Positions 14,544 through 22,322 of a stretch of DNA of 32,589 nucleotides are shown one piece after another. The stretch is taken from positions 1-32,589 of the IMG/VR virus record IMGVR_UViG_3300042892_005313. One strand, given 5' to 3'. Made by a program: the position numbers and the translations under genes. The notes below the pieces were generated by a model. The model worked only from the letters and a program-made list of their open reading frames with translations, was not told the origin of the DNA and ran no database searches. How positions within the stretch are numbered: the stretch's first letter is position 1; each line of letters begins with the position of its first letter. This DNA is from a virus.

Positions 14544-14845
14544 ACATCGAACTACCCGGCGCCGTCCTTCCTTCGAACTGGGTTCTAGCGACGATGCCAG
14601 CCATCGAACGCCTGCAACCCGGCATCACGGAGAAGGGCGAGGGCTGGGTAGTTCTGGTCGCCCGCGAACATCGCGACGCCGCGTTCATCACTCAAGAAGA
14701 ACGCTATCATGAGATGCTCGGGTGGGCACGAGAGAACAACATCGAAATCGACCTCCGCATGATCGCGCAAGTCGGAGATACATTCTGGAAGGCTGAGGTT
14801 GCCACCTACGGCGCCGCCTCCCTGTTCTATTTGAGGTGGTCGTAA
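14540..14845 (+). CDS. Small phage protein with C-terminal FYLRW motif
   Basis: Protein of 101 residues starting at ATG 14540 (ATGA overlap). It contains WVVLVAREHRDAAFI, then a helix with ERYHEMLGWARENNIEID, and ends VATYGAASLFYLRWS. The ending A..F.LRW matches the pattern found in several minus-strand small proteins, showing that this family is spread over both strands. Function unknown. Confidence 0.65.
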   Translation: MNIELPGAVLPSNWVLATMPAIERLQPGITEKGEGWVVLVAREHRDAAFITQEERYHEMLGWARENNIEIDLRMIAQVGDTFWKAEVATYGAASLFYLRWS

Positions 14846-15189
14846 TGGCGTCGAAAGCCGAGATTCAAGAACGCAAAATCCGCAAGGCCGTCATCGCCGC
14901 CTTGAAGGAAGTCTCGCGATGGAAAGCCTACAAGGACAAGATCGTGCGCGACGACGGTCTGTGGATAAAGGAGGGAGACCATCGCGGCCACGAGGGCGCG
15001 ACGCTCAATATCGGTTCGCCACATCACCGCGTTCCCCAACTGTACGTCAAACTCCAGCCCCACCGCCATCGCCAAACGGACCTCACCCGAGACGAACTCA
15101 CTGACCTGTGGGACAAGATGAAGTTCTCGGAAGAGGGAGAATGTCTGTTGCCCCGGCCGGTCCTGGGACTGCTCGGGGTGGCCGAATGA
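14845..15189 (+). CDS. Hypothetical phage protein
   Basis: Unrecognised protein of 114 residues starting at ATG 14845, sharing one base with the upstream stop (TAATG). The N-terminus is a basic helix (SKAEIQERKIRKAVIAALKE). The middle is His- and Gly-rich (EGDHRGHEGATLNIGSPHHR), followed by KLQPHRHRQTDLTRDELTDL. The His cluster could bind a metal or nucleic acid; this is only a composition argument. Confidence 0.6.
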   Translation: MASKAEIQERKIRKAVIAALKEVSRWKAYKDKIVRDDGLWIKEGDHRGHEGATLNIGSPHHRVPQLYVKLQPHRHRQTDLTRDELTDLWDKMKFSEEGECLLPRPVLGLLGVAE

Positions 15190-15935
15190 TCATTCTGACC
15201 AAGGGGCCCATCGATATGGATGCCCTGCTCGGCACATCGGCGATCAAGCTCAAGAAAGCCCCGACGATCAAGGTCGCCGAGACGGAGGCGTCGCCACACA
15301 CCTTCTACCGTTTCTTCTGGAACAGCGTCACCTTCGAAACGCTGGGCGCGATCATGCACGAGGACGACCTCTGCACGTGCAAGCTGGAGCACGACGTCCG
15401 CGCCGCCGTGACGTGGCTCAACGACGCCAGATATCGCTATCACCTCCACGAGGACCGCCTAAAGTTTTCCGAGAAAGTTTCGGAAGAGGATTGGTCCCGC
15501 GTCAATCGCTATTGGAGCGATTACCGGGAGTGGCCCGGTAGTACGATTTCCAACTATGCCGACTACGGTGCACAACTCAACCGCAGCCTGAACCGCGATG
15601 AGAAGACGAAAAACTGGGAGACCCAGCATCTCTTCCTCTACATCTACGATCTCAAGACGGCCGAACGTTTCGCCAAAAAGTTTGGCATGACGTTCACCGA
15701 GGAAGAGATTCCGTGGAACCCGGCGCCGAAGCCTGTCCCGGCACCCGTGTTCGTCCACGGTGACCTCGACCATAGCGGTTGCGTCACCCCCACGCCTGCG
15801 GTGTCGCCAGGATGGCAGTTCGCCTCGCCGACGATTGACACCCAGAGTGCCGAACCGCCGACGAGGCGTTGGTTGTCCAAAATGTTGTTCGGAAACCCTG
15901 GTACGTCTGACGAAGTTGGGCGCCGGAGGCTTTAG
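15186..15935 (+). CDS. Hypothetical phage protein
   Basis: Unrecognised protein of 249 residues starting at ATG 15186 (ATGA overlap). It has aromatic-rich blocks (HTFYRFFWNSVTFETLG, AAVTWLNDARYRYHLHEDRL) and a segment LFLYIYDLKTAERFAKKFGM (about 156-175). That segment resembles the recurring strand-acidic-A..F pattern, here followed by a long Pro-rich tail (PWNPAPKPVPAPVF and beyond) that is probably disordered. Its stop interlocks with the convergent gp47 stop (TTAG). Confidence 0.6.
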   Translation: MIILTKGPIDMDALLGTSAIKLKKAPTIKVAETEASPHTFYRFFWNSVTFETLGAIMHEDDLCTCKLEHDVRAAVTWLNDARYRYHLHEDRLKFSEKVSEEDWSRVNRYWSDYREWPGSTISNYADYGAQLNRSLNRDEKTKNWETQHLFLYIYDLKTAERFAKKFGMTFTEEEIPWNPAPKPVPAPVFVHGDLDHSGCVTPTPAVSPGWQFASPTIDTQSAEPPTRRWLSKMLFGNPGTSDEVGRRRL

Positions 15936-16969
15936 AGGTCGGGCAGAGACCGATAGATTTCCACGAGCTTGTCCGGCTTCATGGTTGGGCTCTGAACGGA
16001 CAGGAGACCATCGACGACGATCTGATCGACCGATTGGAAGATCACCTCCTCGTTGAACTCCTGGACGCCGTAGTCACGCGGCGCATGGATGAGTTCGATC
16101 TTCCGCAGGCTGTGGCTCTGGACGAACGTCTCCTTGATGAGTTGGGCTTCCTCGTAGGAGATGTCGATGTCCAGCGTGCAGCGCGCGGTCAGCTTGGGCT
16201 TCAGCATCCGCTCGGTGTCGTTTAGGAGTTGGCTGAGCGTGAAGGTGCGGAACAGAGGCTGGTCCGGCCACGCCTTGAACTCGGGCTCCTTGCCCCATTC
16301 GAGGAACATCATGCCCCGGTCTTCGTCCCATGAGTCCGCGAAGTTGAACGGGAACGGGTTGCCGGTATAGATGACCTTGCCCTTCGCCTGACGGAAGTGG
16401 AAGTGGCCCGAGAACACGTATTCGGTCTCGTTGATGGAATCGAAGTCTTCGGCCTCAATGCCGACGCCGCTGTGCGGCATTGGAACCTTGGCGTTCATCA
16501 TGAAGCCGGGCAGTTCCAGGTGGCCGAAGACGTAGCGGGATTTGACCGACTTCATCATCTTGTGCTCATCGCCGACCAGCCACGGCAGAACCGTCACGCC
16601 ACCAATCGTAGTGGGCTCGCGGATGACGTTGATGTTCGGCAGATGGCGGGCGAACTCGATGGAGGAGATGTCGCGCTTGTTCCGATACAGGAGATCGTGG
16701 TTGCCCGGAATCCAGATCACCTGCTTGAAGGCGTCGTTGAGCTTTTGCATGCCCTCAAGGCTGTAGTGCATCGTCGAGACGTGCAGGGAGTGGCGGTTGT
16801 CGTGCCAGTCCCCGAGCATCAGACAGGTTTCGGCACCCCAGGTCCGGGCCTCTTCAATGAACCAGTCGATGAAATCGAGGTTGTCCTGATTGGCCACCGG
16901 GCTATTGCCGGTGCGGCCGAAGTGAATGTCAGTAAGGGTGACGGCCTTCTTGAATAGTTGTTCAGTCAT
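15932..16969 (-). CDS. 47: Recombination nuclease subunit gp47 (SbcD/Mre11-like)
   Basis: Protein of 345 residues, close to T4 gp47 (339). All metallophosphoesterase motifs are present: TDIHFGR (Asp14, His16), GDWHDN near 53, PGNHDLLYR near 93, GHLELPG near 149 and SGHFHFRQ near 187. The last third would be the capping and gp46-binding region. It should bind two Mn ions and act as exo- and endonuclease with gp46. ATG 16969 is preceded by CGGA and, further up, by a -10-like TATGAT (16998-16993) with no good -35. Its gene is separated from gp46 by the accessory genes at 11658-15935 and lies directly downstream of a homing endonuclease gene. Confidence 0.95.
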   Translation of the reverse strand: MTEQLFKKAVTLTDIHFGRTGNSPVANQDNLDFIDWFIEEARTWGAETCLMLGDWHDNRHSLHVSTMHYSLEGMQKLNDAFKQVIWIPGNHDLLYRNKRDISSIEFARHLPNINVIREPTTIGGVTVLPWLVGDEHKMMKSVKSRYVFGHLELPGFMMNAKVPMPHSGVGIEAEDFDSINETEYVFSGHFHFRQAKGKVIYTGNPFPFNFADSWDEDRGMMFLEWGKEPEFKAWPDQPLFRTFTLSQLLNDTERMLKPKLTARCTLDIDISYEEAQLIKETFVQSHSLRKIELIHAPRDYGVQEFNEEVIFQSVDQIVVDGLLSVQSPTMKPDKLVEIYRSLPDL

Positions 16970-17005
16970 TATGAGAATCCGAAATATGAGGCATCATAGC
17001 ACACG

Positions 17006-18715
17006 TCATGTATCAGAAGATAATTTCGGGACCACCCAATGTGGAAACCGTTTTATGACTGCGGCATGAAACTCTCGATCATACGAACGCGAGAGTTTAC
17101 AGATATAATTAGCAAATACACGACCCAATGGGTCTGTGGCTTGCGGACGTCGAGGCGTTTCTGGGGGCAGAGCAAGTATTTCTGCTTTGCGAAGTGGTGC
17201 TGTTTTAACAAACCACTGGGCTTGTTTCTTCCGTATTTCTTTCGAAAAATCCGCATCAAACGTGGTCGAATGTCTATTTGTATAGTTGTGTAGTCTCCCC
17301 AAGGCCTTCCCTGTCGGTTTCTTCGAACCGGGTGGGAGCATCAAAAGTTCATCTTTCGCGACCCGTGAAGTATTGATGAACCAGTCTGGATGTTTCTCGC
17401 GTATTTCGGCATCAAAGATAGGGTCGTAGGACATGTTTCGAATATTTGTAAACCGACACAAGAATCGTCCAAGTACGTCTTTGCTTGAATGTGGCCGTGG
17501 GTAGCCGGGTTCAAGTGCCAGTATTTGGTCCTTTATGTCGCCGTCTTCTCTGACGAAATCTCGGTTCACCTGGGTCATGTCCACCGATTTCTTGTAATCA
17601 TGCTCCCACATGATCACGAGGTTGTATCCAGCCGATCTGATAAGTTCATCTCGCGATTCAGATTTCCTATACAGTTCTCCAAACGTGGCCTTAGACCTCA
17701 CGTTTATTTTATCGGACGGAAATACTGCTGGATTACCGTGCCAGAAATCGCCGTGGAACTGGTATACCGTGTTGGTATCGGGGTCATACCCGTCCACCAC
17801 CATCTTTCGTTTGGCACCCGGCACGCTAATCGGGTGGTGGCGAATGACGACATTCAAACTATTCAGCCAATGCTGCTCAACACGAGACACGCCGCCACTG
17901 CATCTAGGGCATCCATGGCCAGCAAGATGAACTCCCGCAGTCTGTTTGAATGGCCCATGCTTCCGGCATGAAATGGTGAGTTTTTCTCTGGCACCGGCAT
18001 AAACCGAGGCGGCATAATCGTATTGGCTACCGTGAACCGCCACTGCGTCCGAGACCCACCCGCTTGTCGTCTTGGTGGCAATCTCGATCTGGTTATCAAT
18101 GCCGCATTTTCGGCAGCCCATGCCTGCTTTGTGTTGAGCGGGGGCCTGCTTGAACTCCCCGTGAATGGGGCAGATGATCGAGACCTTGTTTGAGTTGCCG
18201 GTGTATTCAACCAATGAGTAATCGTATTTGGTTCCATGGGCCTCGACGAAACATTCGATGATCGTCTTCGAAAACTCTGAGATCATATTCGCGGAGGATC
18301 GTTCCCGAACGCACGCATTACAGCCCCGACCCGCAAAATGCTGGGACCCAGATTGTCTTATTTTTCTCCCGTGCTTCATGCATTGGATAGTCACGACCTC
18401 GCTCATCCTTACCCTTGACGGTAGTAGAGAAAAATCAAACACGGGTCCATGAACGGCACGCGATCTCTCCGCGAACTCTTCCGGCGTCATGAAGTCAGAC
18501 CGGAGTTCGGTTGCACATTCCAGGCAACCGCCGCTGCCAAAACGAAGATGATTTCTGGGTTGGACCGACACTTTGATGTCATGCTTGATGCATCGCGTAA
18601 TCACTTCGCTCCTTGAAGCGACATACTTGGTTTCTGAATAATCGAAACGTTCCGAGTGTTTCTTCTTGGATTGCTCTATGAATGTTGCTGTATCTCTTAC
18701 TGAAACTATTCTCAT
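17006..18715 (-). CDS. Modular homing endonuclease: zinc-ribbon repeats, Vsr-like nuclease, C-terminal repeats
   Basis: Protein of 569 residues from ATG 18715 (a TTG five codons earlier is in frame). It has three parts. First, four repeats of about 65 residues (HG..YDYS..Y, C..HG.F.Q...H..G.GC..C) span about 1-275; each carries Cys and His for a zinc ribbon. Second, a Vsr-like/EDxHD-type nuclease occupies about 280-375 (VVDGYDPDTNTVYQFHGDFW, HGNP, ELYRKSESRDELI, YNLVIMWEHDY). Third, three repeats of the form LGR...YDPIFDAEIREKHPDWF...LPP cover about 395-565, probably for DNA binding. Free-standing homing endonucleases with such parts are common in T4-like phages. The gene is AT-richer than its neighbours, as expected for a recent arrival. 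Its target is probably an allele near gp47. Confidence 0.75.
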   Translation of the reverse strand: MRIVSVRDTATFIEQSKKKHSERFDYSETKYVASRSEVITRCIKHDIKVSVQPRNHLRFGSGGCLECATELRSDFMTPEEFAERSRAVHGPVFDFSLLPSRVRMSEVVTIQCMKHGRKIRQSGSQHFAGRGCNACVRERSSANMISEFSKTIIECFVEAHGTKYDYSLVEYTGNSNKVSIICPIHGEFKQAPAQHKAGMGCRKCGIDNQIEIATKTTSGWVSDAVAVHGSQYDYAASVYAGAREKLTISCRKHGPFKQTAGVHLAGHGCPRCSGGVSRVEQHWLNSLNVVIRHHPISVPGAKRKMVVDGYDPDTNTVYQFHGDFWHGNPAVFPSDKINVRSKATFGELYRKSESRDELIRSAGYNLVIMWEHDYKKSVDMTQVNRDFVREDGDIKDQILALEPGYPRPHSSKDVLGRFLCRFTNIRNMSYDPIFDAEIREKHPDWFINTSRVAKDELLMLPPGSKKPTGKALGRLHNYTNRHSTTFDADFSKEIRKKQAQWFVKTAPLRKAEILALPPETPRRPQATDPLGRVFANYICKLSRSYDREFHAAVIKRFPHWVVPKLSSDT

Positions 18716-18758
18716 CTCTATTGGGCTCAAATCAAACCGAATATTCTCATACTCGATA

Positions 18759-18764
18759 AGTATA
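18759..18764 (-). promoter_or_regulatory. TATACT -10 element upstream of the homing endonuclease
   Basis: The minus strand reads GCTATACTTATCGAG about 44 bases before ATG 18715. It is one of five TATACT boxes found upstream of minus-strand genes here. No convincing -35 is seen. It lies back to back with the plus-strand TAAATA box at 18766. Confidence 0.4.
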
Positions 18765-18765
18765 G

Positions 18766-18773
18766 CCTAAATA
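18766..18773 (+). promoter_or_regulatory. TAAATA box, candidate T4-type late promoter
   Basis: CCTAAATA is followed by AAAG and the ATG at 18778, four bases after the box. There is no Shine-Dalgarno sequence. The spacing is one base shorter than at 12340 and 27302. Confidence 0.45.
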
Positions 18774-18777
18774 AAAG

Positions 18778-19347
18778 ATGGCTAAGACAGTAAACAACGC
18801 CGTCGCGATCACTGGTGGAAACCACAAAGGTGATCGCCACGTGGACGACTTCTACCCCACCACACCCGAGTGCGTGTATTCCTTTCTGGCTTTGGAGAAA
18901 GAATATCTGAAGGGCATGAAGGTCTTGGAGCCCTGCTGCGGCGACGGGGCGATTTCGAAAATCCTCATCCAGGAGGGCTTCGAGGTTGAGAGTGCGGACC
19001 TGTTCGACCGTGGATACGGAGAGGTCGGGAAGGACTTCCTGTGGACGATGGAGACTTCGTGTCAGGCTCTGATCACCAACCCACCGTTCAAGCTCGCAGA
19101 GGCGTTCATCTATCACGCCCTGGAGGTGCTGGAGGTTGAGTATATGGCCATGCTGCTGAAGAGCCAGTATTGGCACGCCAAGGGACGCTCGGCGTTGTTC
19201 GCGAAGCATCCCCCGGCAGTAGTCTATCCGATGACCTGGAGGCCGGATTTCCTCGGCAAGGGTTCGCCGACCATGGACTGTCAGTGGACGGTCTGGCGGA
19301 AGTCTGACGTCAAGGGCACGCTGTATCAGCCGATGATGAAGGTCTAG
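18778..19347 (+). CDS. DNA amino-methyltransferase (NPPF type)
   Basis: Protein of 189 residues. SAM-binding motif I is VLEPCCGDGAIS (49-60), the catalytic motif IV is NPPF (101-104), and DDFYPTTPECVYSF lies before motif I. This is a Rossmann methyltransferase of the amino class, most often N6-adenine. No clear target-recognition domain is present, so specificity may be relaxed. It could protect phage DNA from host restriction or mark it for replication. The ATG follows a TAAATA box; the stop interlocks with the convergent gene (CTAG). Confidence 0.8.
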   Translation: MAKTVNNAVAITGGNHKGDRHVDDFYPTTPECVYSFLALEKEYLKGMKVLEPCCGDGAISKILIQEGFEVESADLFDRGYGEVGKDFLWTMETSCQALITNPPFKLAEAFIYHALEVLEVEYMAMLLKSQYWHAKGRSALFAKHPPAVVYPMTWRPDFLGKGSPTMDCQWTVWRKSDVKGTLYQPMMKV

Positions 19348-19607
19348 ATGAACTCCAGCCGATTGAACATATCGGCGCACACCTTGGCGTCATTTTCGGT
19401 CTTGAACATCCACCCCATTTTGCCGAAGTCCCAACGCTCTGGACCATAACCGAAGCCGTCTGGTGAGTCGGGTCCAAACAAGAGGAGACAACGGTCGTTG
19501 ACCTCTTGATATTTTTTTGGCTGCCACAACGCCGTATAGTCGTTGTGGATGACGAGCCATTTCCAGACTTTGTTGTAAGACGCGTTCTCGATGTGGCAGC
19601 TTGTCAT
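19344..19607 (-). CDS. Small phage protein, same C-terminal pattern family
   Basis: Unrecognised protein of 87 residues; the ATG at 19607 lies one base after the stop of the cytosine methyltransferase gene, so both are probably on one transcript. It contains WKWLVIHNDYTALW and ends MGWMFKTENDAKVCADMFNR then LEFI, a looser form of the strand-acidic-A..F ending. Function unknown. Confidence 0.65.
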   Translation of the reverse strand: MTSCHIENASYNKVWKWLVIHNDYTALWQPKKYQEVNDRCLLLFGPDSPDGFGYGPERWDFGKMGWMFKTENDAKVCADMFNRLEFI

Positions 19608-19608
19608 C

Positions 19609-20535
19609 TCAGGCCCGCATCGCCTTCAGCATCTGCTGTGCCACGGCTCTGATCATCGGCACCGGAACCGCATTGCCGGTCTGCTTTCTGATCTCGCGAG
19701 CCGACACCACGATCTTGAAATCGGCCGGGAAGCCTTGGAAGGCCAGGAGTTCACGCGAGGACGGTAGCCGGACCCCGTTGACCAGAATGTAGTTGTGGCT
19801 GCCCTCGCGGCGCAGCGCGACGCTGTAGGGAAGGGCAGAGACCAACCCGGCCTTGTTCTCGTGCCAGATGGCCGGGAAGGGGGGCTGGACAGCCTTGGCC
19901 AGCATGCTGGCGGCTCGCTTGTCGCGGATGTATTGGCTGGCCAGCAGGCTGGCGTCCTGGTCCGCGCCGGGTTCGAGGAAGTCGGCCAGATTGGCGCGCG
20001 TCAGGTTCACCTCCGGCCACTCGAACGGGACGTCAGTGCGGAAGCCGACGATGATGGTCCGCTCGCGCTTCTGCGGCAGGCCGAAGTCCAGTGCATTGAG
20101 GATGCGGGTGTGGACTCGGTAGCCCAACCCCTGAAGGGTCTGTTCGATCACCGCGTAAGTGTTGCCGCCGTCGTGGGCCTTCAGGTTCTTGACGTTTTCG
20201 AGCAGGAATGCGGCTGGCTTCTTCTCATCCAGGATGCGAGCGATGTCGAAGAAGAGCGTCCCCTTCGTGGTGTCCTGAAATCCGAGGCGTTTGCCCGCCA
20301 CGCTGAAGGCCTGACACGGAAATCCACCGAGGAGGATGTCGTGATCGGGGATGTCACGAGCATCAATCGCAGTGATATCGCCGGACGGGCGGTGGCCGTA
20401 GTTGGCCTCATAGGAATCACACGCCTTGGCGTCGATCTCCGAGGAGAATACGCACTCACCGCCGAGTTCATCGAACGGTATCTTGATGCCACCGATACCC
20501 GCGAAGAGGTCGATGAACTTAAAGGTTTCAAACAT
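19609..20535 (-). CDS. Cytosine-5 DNA methyltransferase
   Basis: Protein of 308 residues with the full motif set in order: I FIDLFAGIGG (7-16), IV GGFPCQAFS with catalytic Cys74, VI LLENVKNL near 115, VIII GLPQKRERTIIVG near 150-163, IX PSSRELLAFQGFP and X RKQTGNAVPVPM near the end. The variable region between VIII and IX (about 165-255) would set the target sequence. This is a complete, probably active 5mC enzyme. It has its own TATACT promoter with almost no leader. The upstream gene, 31 bases away on the same strand, may encode a nuclease, so the two could be a restriction-modification pair. Confidence 0.93.
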   Translation of the reverse strand: MFETFKFIDLFAGIGGIKIPFDELGGECVFSSEIDAKACDSYEANYGHRPSGDITAIDARDIPDHDILLGGFPCQAFSVAGKRLGFQDTTKGTLFFDIARILDEKKPAAFLLENVKNLKAHDGGNTYAVIEQTLQGLGYRVHTRILNALDFGLPQKRERTIIVGFRTDVPFEWPEVNLTRANLADFLEPGADQDASLLASQYIRDKRAASMLAKAVQPPFPAIWHENKAGLVSALPYSVALRREGSHNYILVNGVRLPSSRELLAFQGFPADFKIVVSAREIRKQTGNAVPVPMIRAVAQQMLKAMRA

Positions 20536-20540
20536 TCAGA

Positions 20541-20581
20541 AGTATACCGGCTAGTATAGAGGTGGTTCAATATTCGTCGAA
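20541..20581 (-). promoter_or_regulatory. Tandem TATACT promoter of the cytosine methyltransferase
   Basis: On the minus strand TTCGAC (20581-20576) is 17 bases from TATACT (20558-20553); a second TATACT (20546-20541) lies five bases before the ATG at 20535. The second box would give a leaderless mRNA, the first a leader of about ten bases. No Shine-Dalgarno sequence is visible. The promoter overlaps the last codons of the upstream gene. Confidence 0.5.
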
Positions 20582-21358
20582 GGTGCCGACGACTTTGCTC
20601 ATGACGCTCAGAATATGAGATTTCGTCACGTTCTTGATGCGCAAGCAGTCCTGCATCTCGCGCATTACTTCGTCTGATATGAAGCCCACCTTGCCTGCAC
20701 TGCGGAGGTGGAAGACCATGTGATCTTCCGGGATTCGGCAGATCAGTTCGGTCTTGGAGTGGCTCGTGTAGGAGATGATCTTCTCATCAGTCTCCGCGTC
20801 TGAAATCCACAGGTTGTTCGTGGTCCGGTCGCCGATGTCCTTGGTCACCCACTCGGCCTTCATGGGGCGGCGGAGATGCTTGAGGAGATGCTCGCCACTC
20901 TCGTTCCAGACAGCGACCTTCTCATTGGAGTAGATCATCGTCGAAATGCCGAACTCGCCGCCGCATTCTTCCATGACCTCGTCGAGTTCGTGGAAGAGGT
21001 CGTCCATGATTTTCTGCATGGCGATCTCTGGCGGAGTCTCTTGCGTGAGCCCGGCTGACCGCCTCGTCAGCACAATCTGGAAATGCCGCCCCGGCGCGAT
21101 GCGGTCGGGCTTGGCGCCCTGGCATTTCAGTTCCGTTATGGAGGTGATGTTGCCCTTGCGGTCGCGACAGACGACGTCGCGGAAGGTCCGCTTCGACTTC
21201 GTGTTCTTGGGGGTGAAGTTGTGCGCCGGATAGCCGTGCGCCTCGCGGAACATCTGCTCATGAGTGGGGCCGCTGATCACTAGCCTGCCGTTGTTCTCCG
21301 AGTAGTTCCGGTTCAGTAGTATTTCGAAATTCGAAATCGCTTGAGGGGTAGTGAGCAT
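20567..21358 (-). CDS. Unknown protein with possible PD-(D/E)xK nuclease site
   Basis: Unrecognised protein of 263 residues. The region FRDVVCRDRKGNITSITELK (59-78) reads as a strand with Asp61, a turn, and a strand ending in E76-L-K78. This is the D...ExK layout of PD-(D/E)xK nucleases. The remaining sequence has a helical acidic middle (KIMDDLFHELDEVMEECGG) and a beta-rich C-terminal half. It lies directly upstream of the cytosine methyltransferase on the same strand, so a restriction enzyme is conceivable. The ATG at 21358 is partly buried in a perfect 11-bp hairpin that also traps GGAG. The active-site reading is tentative: no other nuclease motif supports it. Confidence 0.5.
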   Translation of the reverse strand: MLTTPQAISNFEILLNRNYSENNGRLVISGPTHEQMFREAHGYPAHNFTPKNTKSKRTFRDVVCRDRKGNITSITELKCQGAKPDRIAPGRHFQIVLTRRSAGLTQETPPEIAMQKIMDDLFHELDEVMEECGGEFGISTMIYSNEKVAVWNESGEHLLKHLRRPMKAEWVTKDIGDRTTNNLWISDAETDEKIISYTSHSKTELICRIPEDHMVFHLRSAGKVGFISDEVMREMQDCLRIKNVTKSHILSVMSKVVGTFDEY

Positions 21359-21393
21359 GGTCTCCGTGACTGCTTTGACAATACGGAGACCAT
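21357..21393 (-). promoter_or_regulatory. RNA hairpin covering ribosome-binding site and start codon
   Basis: On the minus strand ATGGTCTCCGT (21393-21383) and ACGGAGACCAT (21367-21357) are perfect inverted repeats of 11 bases around a 15-base loop. The second arm contains the Shine-Dalgarno GGAG and the first two bases of the ATG at 21358. The folded mRNA would hide the start. T4 uses similar hairpins to silence translation of some late genes from early transcripts. Confidence 0.7.
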
Positions 21394-21432
21394 ACCCTTT
21401 ACTTATTGGTGACTACAAATTACTTCGCCGTC

Positions 21433-22293
21433 TTAGTATTCGTCGTCCATCGTTTCTTCGGTGATGGACGCAGATTTTGCCTTACGGCCGGGCTTGGCCG
21501 GGGCCGGGGTCATCGGAGCCTGATGGGCGAACTTCGCGCCCAGTTCGTCTTCGATCTGTCGGGTATAGGACGGAGCCGCACCCGCCATGATGAGAATGTC
21601 GTCGCGGATAAGCTGCGTGCGCTTCTCGACATTGGCGACCCGTAGGAAGCAGTTCCGAACGGTGGTGGTGTAGAACGCGAACGGGTTGTCGCCCTTGGCC
21701 TCGTTGAACTGGAGGCCGACCTGGGAGAGTTGCAGGAGGGCGTTGGAACGCATCTCGTCAACGTAGGAATATCCCCGCCAGTTGTTGCGACGCGAATACC
21801 GGTCGGCAAGCATCATGAACATCTGTGCGAGACGGTTGGAGATTCGACCCCGTTCGGGCGCGAAACCATCTCCGTCAAGGGGGCCCTTCCAATGAGAGCG
21901 ACCGACCTCGACCGCCACGCCGTCACGGAGGACATAGTGGGAGAAAGGCGGGAAGTTGACGCGGAGGTGACCCTGGCCATCGACGCTGCGCGAACGACGT
22001 TTCTTGTCATCGCAGAGCGGGACGTGGGCGTGCGTCATGACGCGGAAGACAACATCTTCGACGTTGGTCAGTTGCTCGACGACGGCGTTACCGCGCCGTG
22101 GCTTCGAGTTCCTTTTGACCATGACGCGTTCAGCGAACTCCTCGGTGACCTTGCCAACGCCATCGACGATTGCATGATACTCGGAGAACTTCGGGTCCAC
22201 GAACTCGCAGTAGGAGTTCTTGGAACGGTGAATCTCCAGTAGGAGTTCTTTATTCGTGATGTAGTTTAGCTTTTTGGGGGGAGTTGGGGTCAT
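21433..22293 (-). CDS. 55: Late-transcription sigma factor, gp55-like
   Basis: Protein of 286 residues. The N-terminus LNYITNKELLLEIHRSKN matches the start of T4 gp55 (YVNNKELLQAI). The core at about 150-245 matches its sigma region 2: ISNRLAQMFMMLADRYS, YVDEMRSNALLQLSQVGLQF, NPFAFYTTTVRNCFLRV and EKRTQLIRDD. T4 gp55 has 185 residues; the extra length is an insertion of about 100 residues between the N-terminus and the core, plus a longer Pro/Ala/Lys-rich tail ending MDDEY. The protein should bind host core RNA polymerase and read TAAATA-type late promoters with the sliding clamp. It lies divergently next to the baseplate operon. TAGGA before the ATG is a plausible ribosome-binding site. Confidence 0.85.
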   Translation of the reverse strand: MTPTPPKKLNYITNKELLLEIHRSKNSYCEFVDPKFSEYHAIVDGVGKVTEEFAERVMVKRNSKPRRGNAVVEQLTNVEDVVFRVMTHAHVPLCDDKKRRSRSVDGQGHLRVNFPPFSHYVLRDGVAVEVGRSHWKGPLDGDGFAPERGRISNRLAQMFMMLADRYSRRNNWRGYSYVDEMRSNALLQLSQVGLQFNEAKGDNPFAFYTTTVRNCFLRVANVEKRTQLIRDDILIMAGAAPSYTRQIEDELGAKFAHQAPMTPAPAKPGRKAKSASITEETMDDEY

Positions 22294-22322
22294 GAATTCC
22301 TAGTTGGGGGAACGATTTATCC

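Noticed and set aside
17039-17293. Plus-strand frame in the AT-rich end of the homing endonuclease gene
   Set aside because: The minus-strand repeats continue through this stretch to the stop at 17006.
18727-19380. 217-codon minus-strand frame opposite the adenine-type methyltransferase
   Set aside because: The plus strand has clear motifs I and IV; the minus frame has biased, low-information composition.
19795-20559. 254-codon plus-strand frame opposite the cytosine methyltransferase
   Set aside because: The minus strand encodes a full set of methyltransferase motifs; the plus frame is its shadow.
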